A DNA stretch of 25,754 nt from an uncultured Peptoniphilus sp. (GCA_946999425.1 CAMQDG010000016.1:1-25754); one strand, 5' to 3'; shown: positions 1 to 7,659, counted from the first letter of the stretch. Notes: a model not told the origin generated them from the sequence alone. Numbers and translations: made by a program.

Positions 1-2
1 AT

Positions 3-362
3 AATTTAAAGGAAAAATTGGAGCTTGAAGATTTTGAAGATTCTGACGCAAAAAGAGTTTTTGAAAATTTAGATGACTTGTACGAGAAAAAAGTAAATGA
101 TAAAATAGGATACTTGTTGGAGAAAAAATATATTTCTGAAAGTTTCAAAAGACAACTTGATGAAGTGATGATTGATACTTATAATGCAGATGCAATTATA
201 AAAGATTTAGTTAAATCAATAAAAATCAATAAAATAAAACAAAAGAGAGATGAAATTTTGGATAAAATCAAAAATTTTGACCCCAAAGGTCCTTCTCTTG
301 AAGATTTATCAAAGAAACTTACAGAGCTTAATAACAAATTAAAGGGAGGCCTATATGACTGA
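3..362 (+). CDS. dnaG: DNA primase DnaG, C-terminal end (partial)
   Basis: The reading frame is open from the window edge to a TGA at 360-362, so this is the 3' end of a gene that starts upstream. The visible 119 residues are charged and helix-rich, ending in a coiled-coil-like stretch (about the last 40 residues). This is what the C-terminal DnaB-helicase-interacting domain of primase looks like, and such domains are poorly conserved. The catalytic TOPRIM and zinc domains would lie outside the window. The call rests mainly on position: the frame overlaps the start of rpoD by 8 bases, and dnaG-rpoD is the classical macromolecular synthesis operon of Firmicutes. The ribosome binding site of rpoD (AGGGAGG, 343-349) lies inside this gene, so the two are translationally linked. 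No primase motif is in view, so identity is inferred rather than seen. Confidence 0.75.
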   Translation, partial: NLKEKLELEDFEDSDAKRVFENLDDLYEKKVNDKIGYLLEKKYISESFKRQLDEVMIDTYNADAIIKDLVKSIKINKIKQKRDEILDKIKNFDPKGPSLEDLSKKLTELNNKLKGGLYD

Positions 363-1446
363 TAAGATTGAATATGATGAGAGTCCAGAATCAAAAGAAT
401 CAATAATAGATACACTTATGAAAAGTGGCAAAAAAAAGGGCAACCTAACTTATGACGAAATAATAGATGCTCTTGATGAAGTTCAAATGGATAGCGATGA
501 AATAGATAACATTTATAAAAACTTTGAAGAATCAGGCATTGAACTTTTAGACGATGATAAACTTGAAGTGGAAGATGACAAAAAAGATGAAAAGGAAATT
601 TCCGTTCCCAAGGGAATAAGCGTAGATGACCCTGTAAGAATGTACTTAAAAGAAATTGGAAAAATTCCACTTTTAACTGCAGATGAAGAAGTATCCATAG
701 CAAAGAGGATGGAAGAGGGAGAATTTCTCGCAAAAAAAGAATTGGCAGAAGCTAACTTACGTCTTGTAGTTTCCATAGCAAAAAGATATGTAGGTAGAGG
801 AATGTCTTTTCTTGATTTAATTCAAGAAGGAAATTTAGGACTTATGAAAGCAGTGGAAAAGTTTGATTATACAAAGGGATTTAAATTTTCAACTTATGCA
901 ACTTGGTGGATAAGACAAGCAATAACAAGAGCCATAGCAGACCAAGCAAGAACAATAAGAATACCGGTTCATATGGTAGAAACAATAAATAAACTTGTAA
1001 GAGTGCAAAGACAACTTGTTCAAGAACTTGGAAGAGATCCACAACCAGAAGAAATAGCAAAAGAAATGAATATAGAAGTTGAAAAAGTAAGAGAAATACA
1101 AAAAATCGCCCAAGAACCAGTTTCTCTTGAAACTCCCATAGGAGAAGAAGAAGACTCACATCTTGGAGATTTTATACCTGATGAAGAGATTCAATCTCCA
1201 TCAGACGCAGCAACATTTCAACTTTTAAAAGAACAATTAGGATCAGTTCTTGAAACTTTAACAGACAGAGAGAAAAAAGTCTTGACCCTTCGTTTCGGTT
1301 TAAATGACGGAAGAAGCAGGACTCTTGAAGAAGTTGGAAAAGAATTTGATGTAACAAGAGAAAGAATAAGACAGATAGAAGCAAAAGCATTAAGAAAATT
1401 AAGACACCCAAGCAGAAGCAGAAAATTAAAGGATTATTTAGAATGA
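355..1446 (+). CDS. rpoD: RNA polymerase primary sigma factor RpoD/SigA
   Basis: Housekeeping sigma-70 that directs RNA polymerase to -10/-35 promoters. The 363-residue length fits Gram-positive SigA proteins. An acidic region 1.1-like N-terminus (about 1-85) is followed by region 1.2 (DPVRMYLKEIG, 92-102). Region 2 follows with the core-binding segment SFLDLIQEGN (151-160) and the -10 recognition/melting segment YATWWIRQAI (181-190). Region 3 is about 205-290. Region 4 has TLTDREKKVLTLRFGL (301-316) and the -35 recognition helix VTRERIRQIE (333-342), with the typical basic tail. ATG 355 is preceded by AGGGAGG at good spacing and overlaps the end of the upstream primase frame. The stop overlaps the ATG of trmK (ATGA), so the genes form one operon. 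The TTGACA/TATAAT-like promoters seen in this window are what this factor should read. Confidence 0.99.
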   Translation: MTDKIEYDESPESKESIIDTLMKSGKKKGNLTYDEIIDALDEVQMDSDEIDNIYKNFEESGIELLDDDKLEVEDDKKDEKEISVPKGISVDDPVRMYLKEIGKIPLLTADEEVSIAKRMEEGEFLAKKELAEANLRLVVSIAKRYVGRGMSFLDLIQEGNLGLMKAVEKFDYTKGFKFSTYATWWIRQAITRAIADQARTIRIPVHMVETINKLVRVQRQLVQELGRDPQPEEIAKEMNIEVEKVREIQKIAQEPVSLETPIGEEEDSHLGDFIPDEEIQSPSDAATFQLLKEQLGSVLETLTDREKKVLTLRFGLNDGRSRTLEEVGKEFDVTRERIRQIEAKALRKLRHPSRSRKLKDYLE

Positions 1447-2135
1447 TATCAAAAAGACTTTTGAGCCTTACAAAATATATAGAAGGCGAAAATATTGCAG
1501 ATATAGGCACAGATCACGGATTTGTGCCTGTTTTTTTAAGAGAAAATACAAAAATAAAAAAAATAATAGCAACAGACATTTCAAAAGCATCCTTGGAAAA
1601 ATCTATAGAACTGGCAAAAATTAAAAATATAAAGGACATAGATTTTAGAGTGGGAGATGGAATAAAAATCCTAGAAAAAAATGAAGTAGACACAATTATA
1701 ATTGCAGGCATGGGAGGAATTTTAATTTCAAAAATATTGGAAGAATCCTCTGAAATTGCAAAAAAGGTAAGACTTATTCTTCAACCTATGCAAGCAAGCG
1801 AAGAACTTAGAACCTATCTTTGCGAAAGAGGCTTTGAAATAATTGATGAAGAAGTAATATTTGAAGATAAAAGATACTTTGAAATAATAGTTGCAAAATA
1901 TGACGGAAAAATTAGAAAATTAAAAAAATATGAAAATCTCTTGCCCTTAAAAGCCCTAGAAAAAAATGAGGAAGAAGCCATAAACTTTGTAAAATTTAAA
2001 ATAGAAAAAAACCTTCAAATTATGGAAAATTTAAAAGGTAACACAAAAAAACCCTTAATAAGATACATGGAGCTTAAGGGAGAAAATAATTATTTTAAGG
2101 AGGTTATAAATGGCAAAAGTAAAAGAAATAATTGA
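1443..2135 (+). CDS. trmK: tRNA (adenine(22)-N(1))-methyltransferase TrmK
   Basis: SAM-dependent enzyme of the TrmK/YqfN family (COG2384), which methylates N1 of A22 in the D-arm/core of bacterial tRNAs, mainly in Gram-positives. The 230-residue protein has a Rossmann fold with the SAM-binding glycine motif IADIGTDHG (18-26). An acidic strand end ATDIS (43-47) and the family signature AGMGG (88-92) follow. The C-terminal part (about 160-230) is helical and lysine-rich, matching the coiled-coil tail of the family. ATG 1443 overlaps the rpoD stop by four bases (ATGA), and the gene's own end overlaps the next gene by 26 bases. The rpoD-trmK-nif3 order is conserved in Firmicutes and supports the name. 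Confidence 0.93.
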   Translation: MISKRLLSLTKYIEGENIADIGTDHGFVPVFLRENTKIKKIIATDISKASLEKSIELAKIKNIKDIDFRVGDGIKILEKNEVDTIIIAGMGGILISKILEESSEIAKKVRLILQPMQASEELRTYLCERGFEIIDEEVIFEDKRYFEIIVAKYDGKIRKLKKYENLLPLKALEKNEEEAINFVKFKIEKNLQIMENLKGNTKKPLIRYMELKGENNYFKEVINGKSKRNN

Positions 2136-2859
2136 CTTTATAAAAAGTATTGCACCAGAATATATGCAAGAAGATTGGGACAATTCAGGAAGTCAATTAT
2201 ATTTTGATCAAGATACTCCAGGAGTCATGCTTACACTTGATGTTACAGACAGTGTAATAGACGCTACAATCAAAGAAAATTATAAATTAATACTAAGCCA
2301 TCACCCTATGATATTTGATGGCTTAAAATCCATTGTAGAGGGTCAGTATCTTTCAGACAATATAATAAAAGCAATTTTTAATAGAATATCCATTTATTCA
2401 GCCCACACCTCTTTAGACTTAGCAAAAGGGGGAGTAAATGATGCCCTATGTGAAGAACTAAAGTTAAAAATAATGAGTCCCTTGGGGCAAGGTCAATCAG
2501 GCTATACAATGGGATATATTTGCCAGTATGAAAAAGCTTTATCCTTTGAAGAATTTAAAAACAGTCTAAAAAAATATAATGTAAAAATTTATGGAAGACC
2601 AAGAGAAATAAAAAAAGTTGCCATCTGCGGAGGAAGCGGCATGGATTTTTTTGAAGAAGCAAAGAAGTGTGATGCTTTTATAACAGGAGATGTGAAATAT
2701 CATGATGGGCAAAAAGCCTATGAAAATAACCTTACTCTTGTGGATATGGGTCATTATACAAGCGAAAAATTTGTTTTGGAAAAATTAAAAAAATCACTTT
2801 TAAATGAATTTAAAAATTTGGAAGTAGATATAGCAGAAAGTGATTTTCAAATAAAATAA
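2110..2859 (+). CDS. NIF3/DUF34 dinuclear metal-centre protein (YqfO type)
   Basis: Member of the NIF3/DUF34 family, hexameric toroids with a two-metal site. It is often auto-annotated as GTP cyclohydrolase I type 2, but the physiological role is unsettled, with metal-related or quality-control roles proposed. The putative metal ligands are visible: the N-terminal DWDNSG motif (22-27), H64-H65 in LSHHPMIF, H99 in SAHTSLD, and the C-terminal H198 (VKYHDG), H215 and E219 (GHYTSE). At 249 residues it is the short form: the PII-like insert domain found in about 370-residue Bacillus homologues is reduced to a short linker region (about 125-170). ATG 2110 has a strong AAGGAGG site just upstream, inside the end of trmK, giving a 26-base overlap. 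It is the last gene of the dnaG-rpoD-trmK operon and is followed by a hairpin terminator. Confidence 0.93.
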   Translation: MAKVKEIIDFIKSIAPEYMQEDWDNSGSQLYFDQDTPGVMLTLDVTDSVIDATIKENYKLILSHHPMIFDGLKSIVEGQYLSDNIIKAIFNRISIYSAHTSLDLAKGGVNDALCEELKLKIMSPLGQGQSGYTMGYICQYEKALSFEEFKNSLKKYNVKIYGRPREIKKVAICGGSGMDFFEEAKKCDAFITGDVKYHDGQKAYENNLTLVDMGHYTSEKFVLEKLKKSLLNEFKNLEVDIAESDFQIK

Positions 2860-2976
2860 ATAATAATTTTGAAAAAAGAAAAAAATTTTTAAAAGTTTTT
2901 TTAATAAAGTGACTATAATGACTAAATTAATAAGAAAAATATCTAAAAAAAGAATTAGTTTAAAGAATAAACTTAT

Positions 2977-3014
2977 AAAGGCTATAAGCATTAAAACTTA
3001 TAGCCTTTTATTTT
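2977..3014. terminator. Intrinsic terminator between convergent nif3 and znuB
   Basis: A 12-bp perfect stem (AAAGGCTATAAG at 2977-2988 and its complement at 2997-3008) with an 8-base loop is followed on the + strand by a T-rich run. It lies about 115 bases after the nif3 stop and ends 4 bases before the znuB stop. It therefore sits where both convergent transcripts should end. The T-tract is better on the + side; on the - side the stem is followed only by a mixed A/T sequence. Confidence 0.85.
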
Positions 3015-3816
3015 ATGCTTTTATAGTTTTTTTGCATTTTCTAAAGATTGCAAAACATAACATTCCTATTACGGCGTTAATAATAATTGCTCCACCAGGT
3101 TTAATATCAAAATAATAAGAAAAGATTATACCCAGCATCATATAAATAATTCCAAGAATTATAGTTAAGAAATAAGTTTCTTTATAAGACTTAGCAATAA
3201 TAAGGGAAGTAGCAACGGGAAGTACAATAAGGGAAGTAACCATTAAAGCACCTACAATCTTTACAGAAAGGGCAATTGTTAAAGCTGCCAAAAAAGTAAA
3301 GATATTATTTAAAAATTTTACCTTAACCCCTGCAAGTCTTGCCGTATTTGTGTCTATAGAAATAGCCAAAAGGGCACAATATCTTGAAATTGATGTAACA
3401 AGAATAACAATAAAAACTAAAAAAATATTAAGACAGTCCTGGAAGGTAACAGAGGAAATTGATCCAAAAAGATAGGATTCAAAAGAATTTCCGCCTGGGG
3501 CAAAATCAGACAAAATTGCAGCAAGTCCAAGACCTGTTGACATTATAACGGCAGTTGCCATATCTCCATATTGGGGGAATTTTTTTCTTATAAATTCAAT
3601 AAGAAAGGCTGCAAAAATGCAAATAAAGGCGGAGCCTATTAAGGGATCAAATCCTAAGATAAGGCCTAGTCCTACCCCCATTAAAGAGGTGTGTGAAAGG
3701 GCATCGCCAATCATTGAAGTCTTTCTATTTACCATGATAATTCCAATCATAGGAATCATAATTGAAAGCATAAAACCCGCTAAAAGAGCCTTACGCATAA
3801 AAGCAAATTCTAACAC
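3013..3816 (-). CDS. znuB: Zinc ABC transporter permease ZnuB (ABC-3 family)
   Basis: Membrane subunit of a high-affinity metal importer of the ZnuB/MntB/AdcB family (ABC-3). The 267-residue protein is almost wholly hydrophobic with about eight membrane segments. It carries the conserved early motif GDALSHTSLMGVGLG (about 37-51) and a later region with AALTIALSVKIVGALM, where the coupling helices for the ATPase usually lie. The start chosen is GTG at 3816, because GGGAGG (3825-3830) sits 8 bases upstream and the start overlaps the znuC stop by 7 bases. An internal methionine (residue 7) is the only nearby alternative. Zinc rather than manganese is inferred from the linked zinT gene and the ZnuA type. 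It is the last gene of the zinT-znuACB cluster and ends close to the convergent terminator. Confidence 0.93.
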   Translation of the reverse strand: MLEFAFMRKALLAGFMLSIMIPMIGIIMVNRKTSMIGDALSHTSLMGVGLGLILGFDPLIGSAFICIFAAFLIEFIRKKFPQYGDMATAVIMSTGLGLAAILSDFAPGGNSFESYLFGSISSVTFQDCLNIFLVFIVILVTSISRYCALLAISIDTNTARLAGVKVKFLNNIFTFLAALTIALSVKIVGALMVTSLIVLPVATSLIIAKSYKETYFLTIILGIIYMMLGIIFSYYFDIKPGGAIIINAVIGMLCFAIFRKCKKTIKA

Positions 3817-4481
3817 TTTTCAATCCTCCCATTTTCTATCCTATATTGTTTGCTTACATCAATAATATTCTCAATTTCTTTAAGTTCATGAGTAACCATA
3901 AGAATACTTATTTTGAAAACCTTATTTAATTCATTTATTTTTTGTAAAAATTTTACCTTATTTTCCTTGTCAACACCGGCAGTAGGTTCATCTAAAATTA
4001 AAATTTCAGGGGAATTAATCATAGCTTTAGCAATCATAGCTCTTTGTTGCAGACCTCCTGAAAGCTCATTAACTGGATAGTTAATATATTTTTCAAGGTC
4101 CATATCCCTTAAAATTTTTTTAGCTTTTTCATAGTGCTCTTTTTTCGGAATTTTTAAAAAACCGAAATCTTCGTAAAGATTTAAAACTACAAGTTCTAAA
4201 ACCGTAACAGGAAATGCAATTTTATTTATAATATTTACTTGGGGAACATATCCGATTTCTTTAAAACTTTTATAGGAACTTATATCTTTTTCCAAAAGTT
4301 CAACTTTTCCGGATTTCGCTTTAAGTTCTCCTAAGATTATTTTAATAAGAGTAGACTTGCCACTGCCGTTTCCGCCTAAAATTAGGGCAAGCTCTCCCTT
4401 ATCTATTTCTAAATTACAATCTTTTAGTACATAGTCGCTATTATAAGCAAAAGACAAGTCCTTAACTGATATAGCTTTCAT
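3810..4481 (-). CDS. znuC: Zinc ABC transporter ATPase ZnuC
   Basis: Cytoplasmic ATPase that powers the ZnuB channel. All ABC motifs are present in its 223 residues: Walker A GGNGSGKST (36-44), a Q-loop at VPQ (about 78-80), the signature LSGGLQQR (about 139-146), Walker B ILILDEP with catalytic glutamate followed by the D-loop AGVD, and the switch histidine in MVTHE. ATG 4481 is preceded by GAGGTGA, which overlaps the znuA stop region; the gap to znuA is 8 bases. The gene overlaps znuB by 7 bases. The size and lack of a C-terminal regulatory domain fit metal importers of the ZnuC/AdcC family. Confidence 0.95.
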   Translation of the reverse strand: MKAISVKDLSFAYNSDYVLKDCNLEIDKGELALILGGNGSGKSTLIKIILGELKAKSGKVELLEKDISSYKSFKEIGYVPQVNIINKIAFPVTVLELVVLNLYEDFGFLKIPKKEHYEKAKKILRDMDLEKYINYPVNELSGGLQQRAMIAKAMINSPEILILDEPTAGVDKENKVKFLQKINELNKVFKISILMVTHELKEIENIIDVSKQYRIENGRIEKC

Positions 4482-4489
4482 ATTTCACC

Positions 4490-5791
4490 TCAATTTGTAA
4501 AAGATTCATATAGATTTTTTAAATTAAGCTCCAATAAATCTATATAAGATAAATTATTTTTTTTCTGTTCACTGGTAACATATTCCATGGAAGCTAAAGG
4601 AAGTATCCTTCCGGACAACTCCTCAGCTAAAGCCTGCGCTTCTTTAGGTGGCTTTCCATATTCATAAAAGACCGTATTTATACCCTTAAGCTTAGCAAAT
4701 TCTACAGCCTTTCTAATAGTTTTAAGGCTTGGACTTTCAAGGGAAGTAAGACCTTGAAGAGGGTATTGTACTAAATTAAAATCTCTTGCTAAATAGGCAT
4801 AGGCATAGTGAACAACTAAAAATTCTTTCAATTTCACATTTTTAAATTTTTCTTTATAAAAAACATCTAAGTCTGTTAATCGATCAACAGCCTTTAATTT
4901 ATTTTTTTTGTAAATCTTTTTATTTTCAGGAAACAATTTAATAAGCTCATCTTGGATGGCATTAAAATATTTTTTTCCATTAACAGTAGAAATCCAGGAG
5001 TGAGGGTCGTAAGTGATTTTATCCAGTTGGGAAGAAGACCCCTCCATTAAAGATTCAAGTTTATTTGAATCTGCAAGATTACTTCCATCACTATCTAAGA
5101 GATAGTAGGGTAAAAGATTTTCTGAAATTCTGTCACTTACAAAAATCCATTTGCCTTTTTCAGGTAGTTTATAAAAAATTTGCCCTGATTCGTGACCCAT
5201 TTCAAGACCGTAAACTTTTCCTTCTTCAACATCTATGGTAGAGTTTTGACTTATTAATTTACCCTTTTCCTCCATTAATTTTTTTCCCTTATTAATTAGG
5301 TTTTTAAGATTTGAACCATCATCTTTGAAAAAACAAATTCTCATAACATTTTCGTGAGTATGACCAAATTCAATTTTGTGGACGGAATTGTCAATGTTAA
5401 GTCTTGCCATATATTGAAAATCTCCGATAGCAGCTGCCCCCTTATAAGTAATAAGCTCAACAGAGTCTGACAACTTTAAAATTTTAAGATTAGGCAAATT
5501 TTCCTTTACAGTATCAACCCAAGGTTCCATGTTGGCACCATTTACAATAAGAAGCTTTGCCTTAGCAAGTTTTTTCATATCTTTGGGGCTTGGCTCCCAA
5601 AGGTGAGGCTCCTGTTCTAAGGGCATAAAACATCTGACATCAAGGGTATCTGCCGCAATAGTTTTTGTCATATCATAAATAGGAAAAAAAGAAGTATAAA
5701 TTATTGCCTTTCCATCATTAGAAGAATTTTTACCGCAAGCGGTTAAAAAACATGAAAATAAAAGAAAAACACATAAAAAAAATTTCTTCAT
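4490..5791 (-). CDS. znuA: Zinc-binding lipoprotein ZnuA/AdcA-type with a large internal insertion
   Basis: Extracellular zinc-binding component (cluster 9 / family A-I SBP). The start chosen is ATG 5791 (433 residues), because AGGAG lies 5 bases upstream; a TTG nine codons earlier lacks a site. A lipoprotein signal with lipobox LTAC places the lipidated cysteine at residue 19. The usual ligands are seen as H63 (EPHLWEPS), H264 (DPHSW), H328 (VVHYAY) and a probable acidic ligand E377 (VFYEYGK). Ordinary ZnuA proteins have about 300 residues. Here about 145 extra residues (roughly 113-259) lie between the first and second ligand, where other members carry a short His-rich loop. The insertion has GHTHEN (142-147) and MGHESGQ (198-204), but I do not recognise it as a known domain and it does not resemble ZinT. 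The 3' neighbours znuC and znuB complete the transporter. Confidence 0.9.
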   Translation of the reverse strand: MKKFFLCVFLLFSCFLTACGKNSSNDGKAIIYTSFFPIYDMTKTIAADTLDVRCFMPLEQEPHLWEPSPKDMKKLAKAKLLIVNGANMEPWVDTVKENLPNLKILKLSDSVELITYKGAAAIGDFQYMARLNIDNSVHKIEFGHTHENVMRICFFKDDGSNLKNLINKGKKLMEEKGKLISQNSTIDVEEGKVYGLEMGHESGQIFYKLPEKGKWIFVSDRISENLLPYYLLDSDGSNLADSNKLESLMEGSSSQLDKITYDPHSWISTVNGKKYFNAIQDELIKLFPENKKIYKKNKLKAVDRLTDLDVFYKEKFKNVKLKEFLVVHYAYAYLARDFNLVQYPLQGLTSLESPSLKTIRKAVEFAKLKGINTVFYEYGKPPKEAQALAEELSGRILPLASMEYVTSEQKKNNLSYIDLLELNLKNLYESFTN

Positions 5792-5869
5792 AAAAACTCC
5801 TAAAAAAATAGGGATCAATTCAAATTATAATGAAGATAAATCAATAAGCTTAGCAAAATAATTGAGTTG

Positions 5870-5892
5870 GATTTTTATCCATTATAAAAATC
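5870..5892. promoter_or_regulatory. Inverted repeat between zinT and znuA
   Basis: Perfect 9-bp arms (GATTTTTAT and ATAAAAATC) separated by CCATT lie in the 145-base gap between zinT and the chosen znuA start. On the - strand no T-run follows the hairpin directly, so it is a poor terminator. It could be an operator, an attenuating or RNA-processing hairpin, or chance in AT-rich DNA. A TATAAT hexamer on the - strand at 5824-5829 lacks a convincing -35, so an internal znuA promoter is possible but not shown. Confidence 0.4.
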
Positions 5893-5936
5893 ATTTGTCC
5901 CTATAAAATATTAATATTGTTAATTTAATTTAAAAA

Positions 5937-6590
5937 TTATTCAGTGATTTCTTCAATAATTTGATCATTTGTAGTATTTGGTTTTACAAATGTTGGATAC
6001 CATTTTTCTTTAGCAAAAAGTTCATCTTTGTCATTACCATAACGCATATGGAAATGAGTTAGAGATTCTTCTCCGTGAATAGGCATCATAAGTAGGAATT
6101 TGTATGGTGCATCATCATTTTCAGCTTCAAATACATTCCAGCTTAAAGTTGCATTTCCATGTTGAACTTCCTTAGCTTCAACAAATTTGTAAGTTCCTTC
6201 TCCCTTAACTTCGCCATTATCTGATGGGAAAGTTGAAAGGAAAGTAACTTTGTCACCTTCAATTTTTAAACCATCAAATTCACAAGCTCTTTTTTCTAAG
6301 TACATAGATTTAGCTTCATCAGCAGACATATTTTCCTTTTCTCCAAGAGTTTTATAAGCATCTTGAACTTCAGGTCTTTCTAAATATCCACCCATGTTGT
6401 TCCATTCTCCTGCCCAATCAGCCATAGAAACTTCTTCTGATTTTTCTGAATCCTTATTTTCAGTTTGGCATACTTGAGTACTTTGATTATTTCCTTTATT
6501 TGCATTAGCATCTTTTTTGTCTGAGCATCCATAAAGGAAAAGCGATGTTGATATAGCACAAACAAGTGCTAAGAATTTAATATTTTTCAT
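5937..6590 (-). CDS. zinT: ZinT family zinc-binding lipoprotein
   Basis: Extracytoplasmic zinc-binding protein of the ZinT (YodA) family, which delivers zinc to ZnuA-type receptors. In many Firmicutes this domain is fused to the C-terminus of AdcA, whereas here it is a separate 217-residue lipoprotein. A signal peptide ends in a lipobox-like LYGC (cysteine 22), followed by a low-complexity linker (about 23-55) and the ZinT domain (56 to the end). That domain opens with WAGEWNNM and has the zinc-site histidines H172 and the HFH pair H179/H181 before RYGND, matching the C-terminal histidines of E. coli ZinT. A second cysteine pair (C41, C103) is present. ATG 6590 follows AGGAGG. The promoter and a Fur/Zur-like box lie directly upstream, and znuA follows on the same strand, so it is probably the first gene of the zinc operon. 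Confidence 0.93.
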   Translation of the reverse strand: MKNIKFLALVCAISTSLFLYGCSDKKDANANKGNNQSTQVCQTENKDSEKSEEVSMADWAGEWNNMGGYLERPEVQDAYKTLGEKENMSADEAKSMYLEKRACEFDGLKIEGDKVTFLSTFPSDNGEVKGEGTYKFVEAKEVQHGNATLSWNVFEAENDDAPYKFLLMMPIHGEESLTHFHMRYGNDKDELFAKEKWYPTFVKPNTTNDQIIEEITE

Positions 6591-6620
6591 TTTTTACCTC
6601 CTAATAAAATCAACGACACA

Positions 6621-6649
6621 ATCTTAACAGTATTGATAATTATTGTCAA
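6621..6649 (-). promoter_or_regulatory. zinT promoter overlapped by a Fur/Zur-type operator
   Basis: On the - strand a consensus -35 TTGACA (6644-6649) is separated by 17 bases from a -10 TAAGAT (6621-6626), about 30 bases ahead of the zinT start codon. Positions 6633-6649 form an 8-1-8 near-palindrome (TTGATAAT, T, ATTGTCAA) with one mismatched pair. Its core differs at one position from the 7-1-7 Fur-family consensus TGATAATNATTATCA. It covers the -35 and half of the spacer, so a bound repressor would block polymerase. From the gene it serves, the regulator is most likely Zur. Sequence alone cannot separate Zur, Fur and PerR boxes. Confidence 0.8.
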
Positions 6650-6688
6650 TTAAAAAAATTAAAAGATAATTTCTAAATGTGAAATTAT
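6650..6688 (-). terminator. Possible weak terminator of the AraC-family gene
   Basis: Just after the stop of the regulator gene, the - strand forms an 8-bp stem (arms 6681-6688 and 6666-6673, 7-base loop) followed by a T-rich stretch. The stem is almost all A/T, so the hairpin is weak. Its position, between the regulator stop and the zinT promoter on the same strand, is the main support. Confidence 0.4.
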
Positions 6689-6693
6689 TAAAT

Positions 6694-7659
6694 TTAGCCT
6701 TTATTTAACTTTGCAAATTTTCTTATTTCTTTGGGATAGATACCCTTATAACGCTTAAAAATAAGAGAAAATCTACTTTGAGATTTATATCCCACAGCCT
6801 TAGCAATATCTTTTATTTCCATATCTGTATTAAGAAGAAAGTTTTCAGCTACATTAACTCTTTTTCTTTGAACAAATTCAGTTATAGTCATTTTATATTT
6901 CTTTTTAAAAGTAGTTTTAAGTTTGGTGGAAGACATAGCGGAAATTTGTTCCAAAATATTGAGATTTACCTTTAAAGAAAAATGATCTTCTAAATATTTA
7001 GCAACACTTTCAATAGCTTCTTTATCAAGTTTAAAAAAGTTCTCATTATTTGAAGCATTAAAATAGGCATCAAAAGTAATGCTTAGCCATTCAATAGCTT
7101 TTGAATGTAAAAAAATTTCAGCACTTATACCTTCCATTTTGCAATTCAAAACTTCATTAGCTACTTTAGAAATTTTTTTATTTATAAAATTTTGAGTGGA
7201 AATAAAAATTTCAGATAAATCATTTTTTTTAAGCTTAATTTTTTTTAGCATTTCTTCATCAAAAAAATTTTCCTTAAATTTAACACCTATAATGAAATAG
7301 TGGCTGTTTCCATGAAGCAAATATTTTGTCTTAGTATCTGATGGATCTAAAATAAAAATTGAATTTGCATCAATGGGCTTATAGGGATTAATCCACTCTC
7401 CAGAGCCTGACATTATGTAACTTGAAGCCAATAAAAAAAGATGATCAATTTTAAAAAATTCTTCAATAAAATCTTTCTTAATAAAAAAATCATGTATATC
7501 AAAAACAAATTTGTCATTTTCATAAAACCAATAATAGCCTTTATAAAACTCATTATCTCCATAATAGACAGTACCTATGTTGGGAAAGTTTTTGCAATCT
7601 AAAACTTTTTTATTAAGATAAAATTTTGCCAAATCTTCATAACTTGAAAAAATTTCCAT
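6694..7659 (-). CDS. AraC-family transcriptional regulator
   Basis: The C-terminal third (about 225-321) is an AraC/XylS DNA-binding domain with two helix-turn-helix motifs. The first lies around MSSTKLKTTFKKKY, and the second is the classical DIAKAVGYKSQSRFSLIFKRYKG followed by YPKEIRK. The N-terminal part (about 1-200) is an effector domain without a recognisable enzyme motif, and the overall build is like PchR/YbtA-type regulators. I place the start at ATG 7659 (321 residues), because GGAGG lies four bases upstream. A longer frame to 7731 has no ribosome site and would run through an inverted repeat and the probable transcription start. It is divergent from the two ABC half-transporters, which makes it their likely regulator. 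The ligand cannot be read from sequence. Confidence 0.88.
   Translation of the reverse strand: MEIFSSYEDLAKFYLNKKVLDCKNFPNIGTVYYGDNEFYKGYYWFYENDKFVFDIHDFFIKKDFIEEFFKIDHLFLLASSYIMSGSGEWINPYKPIDANSIFILDPSDTKTKYLLHGNSHYFIIGVKFKENFFDEEMLKKIKLKKNDLSEIFISTQNFINKKISKVANEVLNCKMEGISAEIFLHSKAIEWLSITFDAYFNASNNENFFKLDKEAIESVAKYLEDHFSLKVNLNILEQISAMSSTKLKTTFKKKYKMTITEFVQRKRVNVAENFLLNTDMEIKDIAKAVGYKSQSRFSLIFKRYKGIYPKEIRKFAKLNKG

Noticed and set aside
2914..2919. TATAAT hexamer that could start a short RNA ending at the 2977-3008 hairpin
   Set aside because: No acceptable -35 at 15-19 bases upstream, and such hexamers are frequent by chance in this AT-rich DNA.
2909..3115. Open frame of 68 codons between nif3 and znuB
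   Set aside because: It runs through the terminator hairpin and into znuB on the opposite strand, has no ribosome site and has a low-complexity lysine/isoleucine composition.
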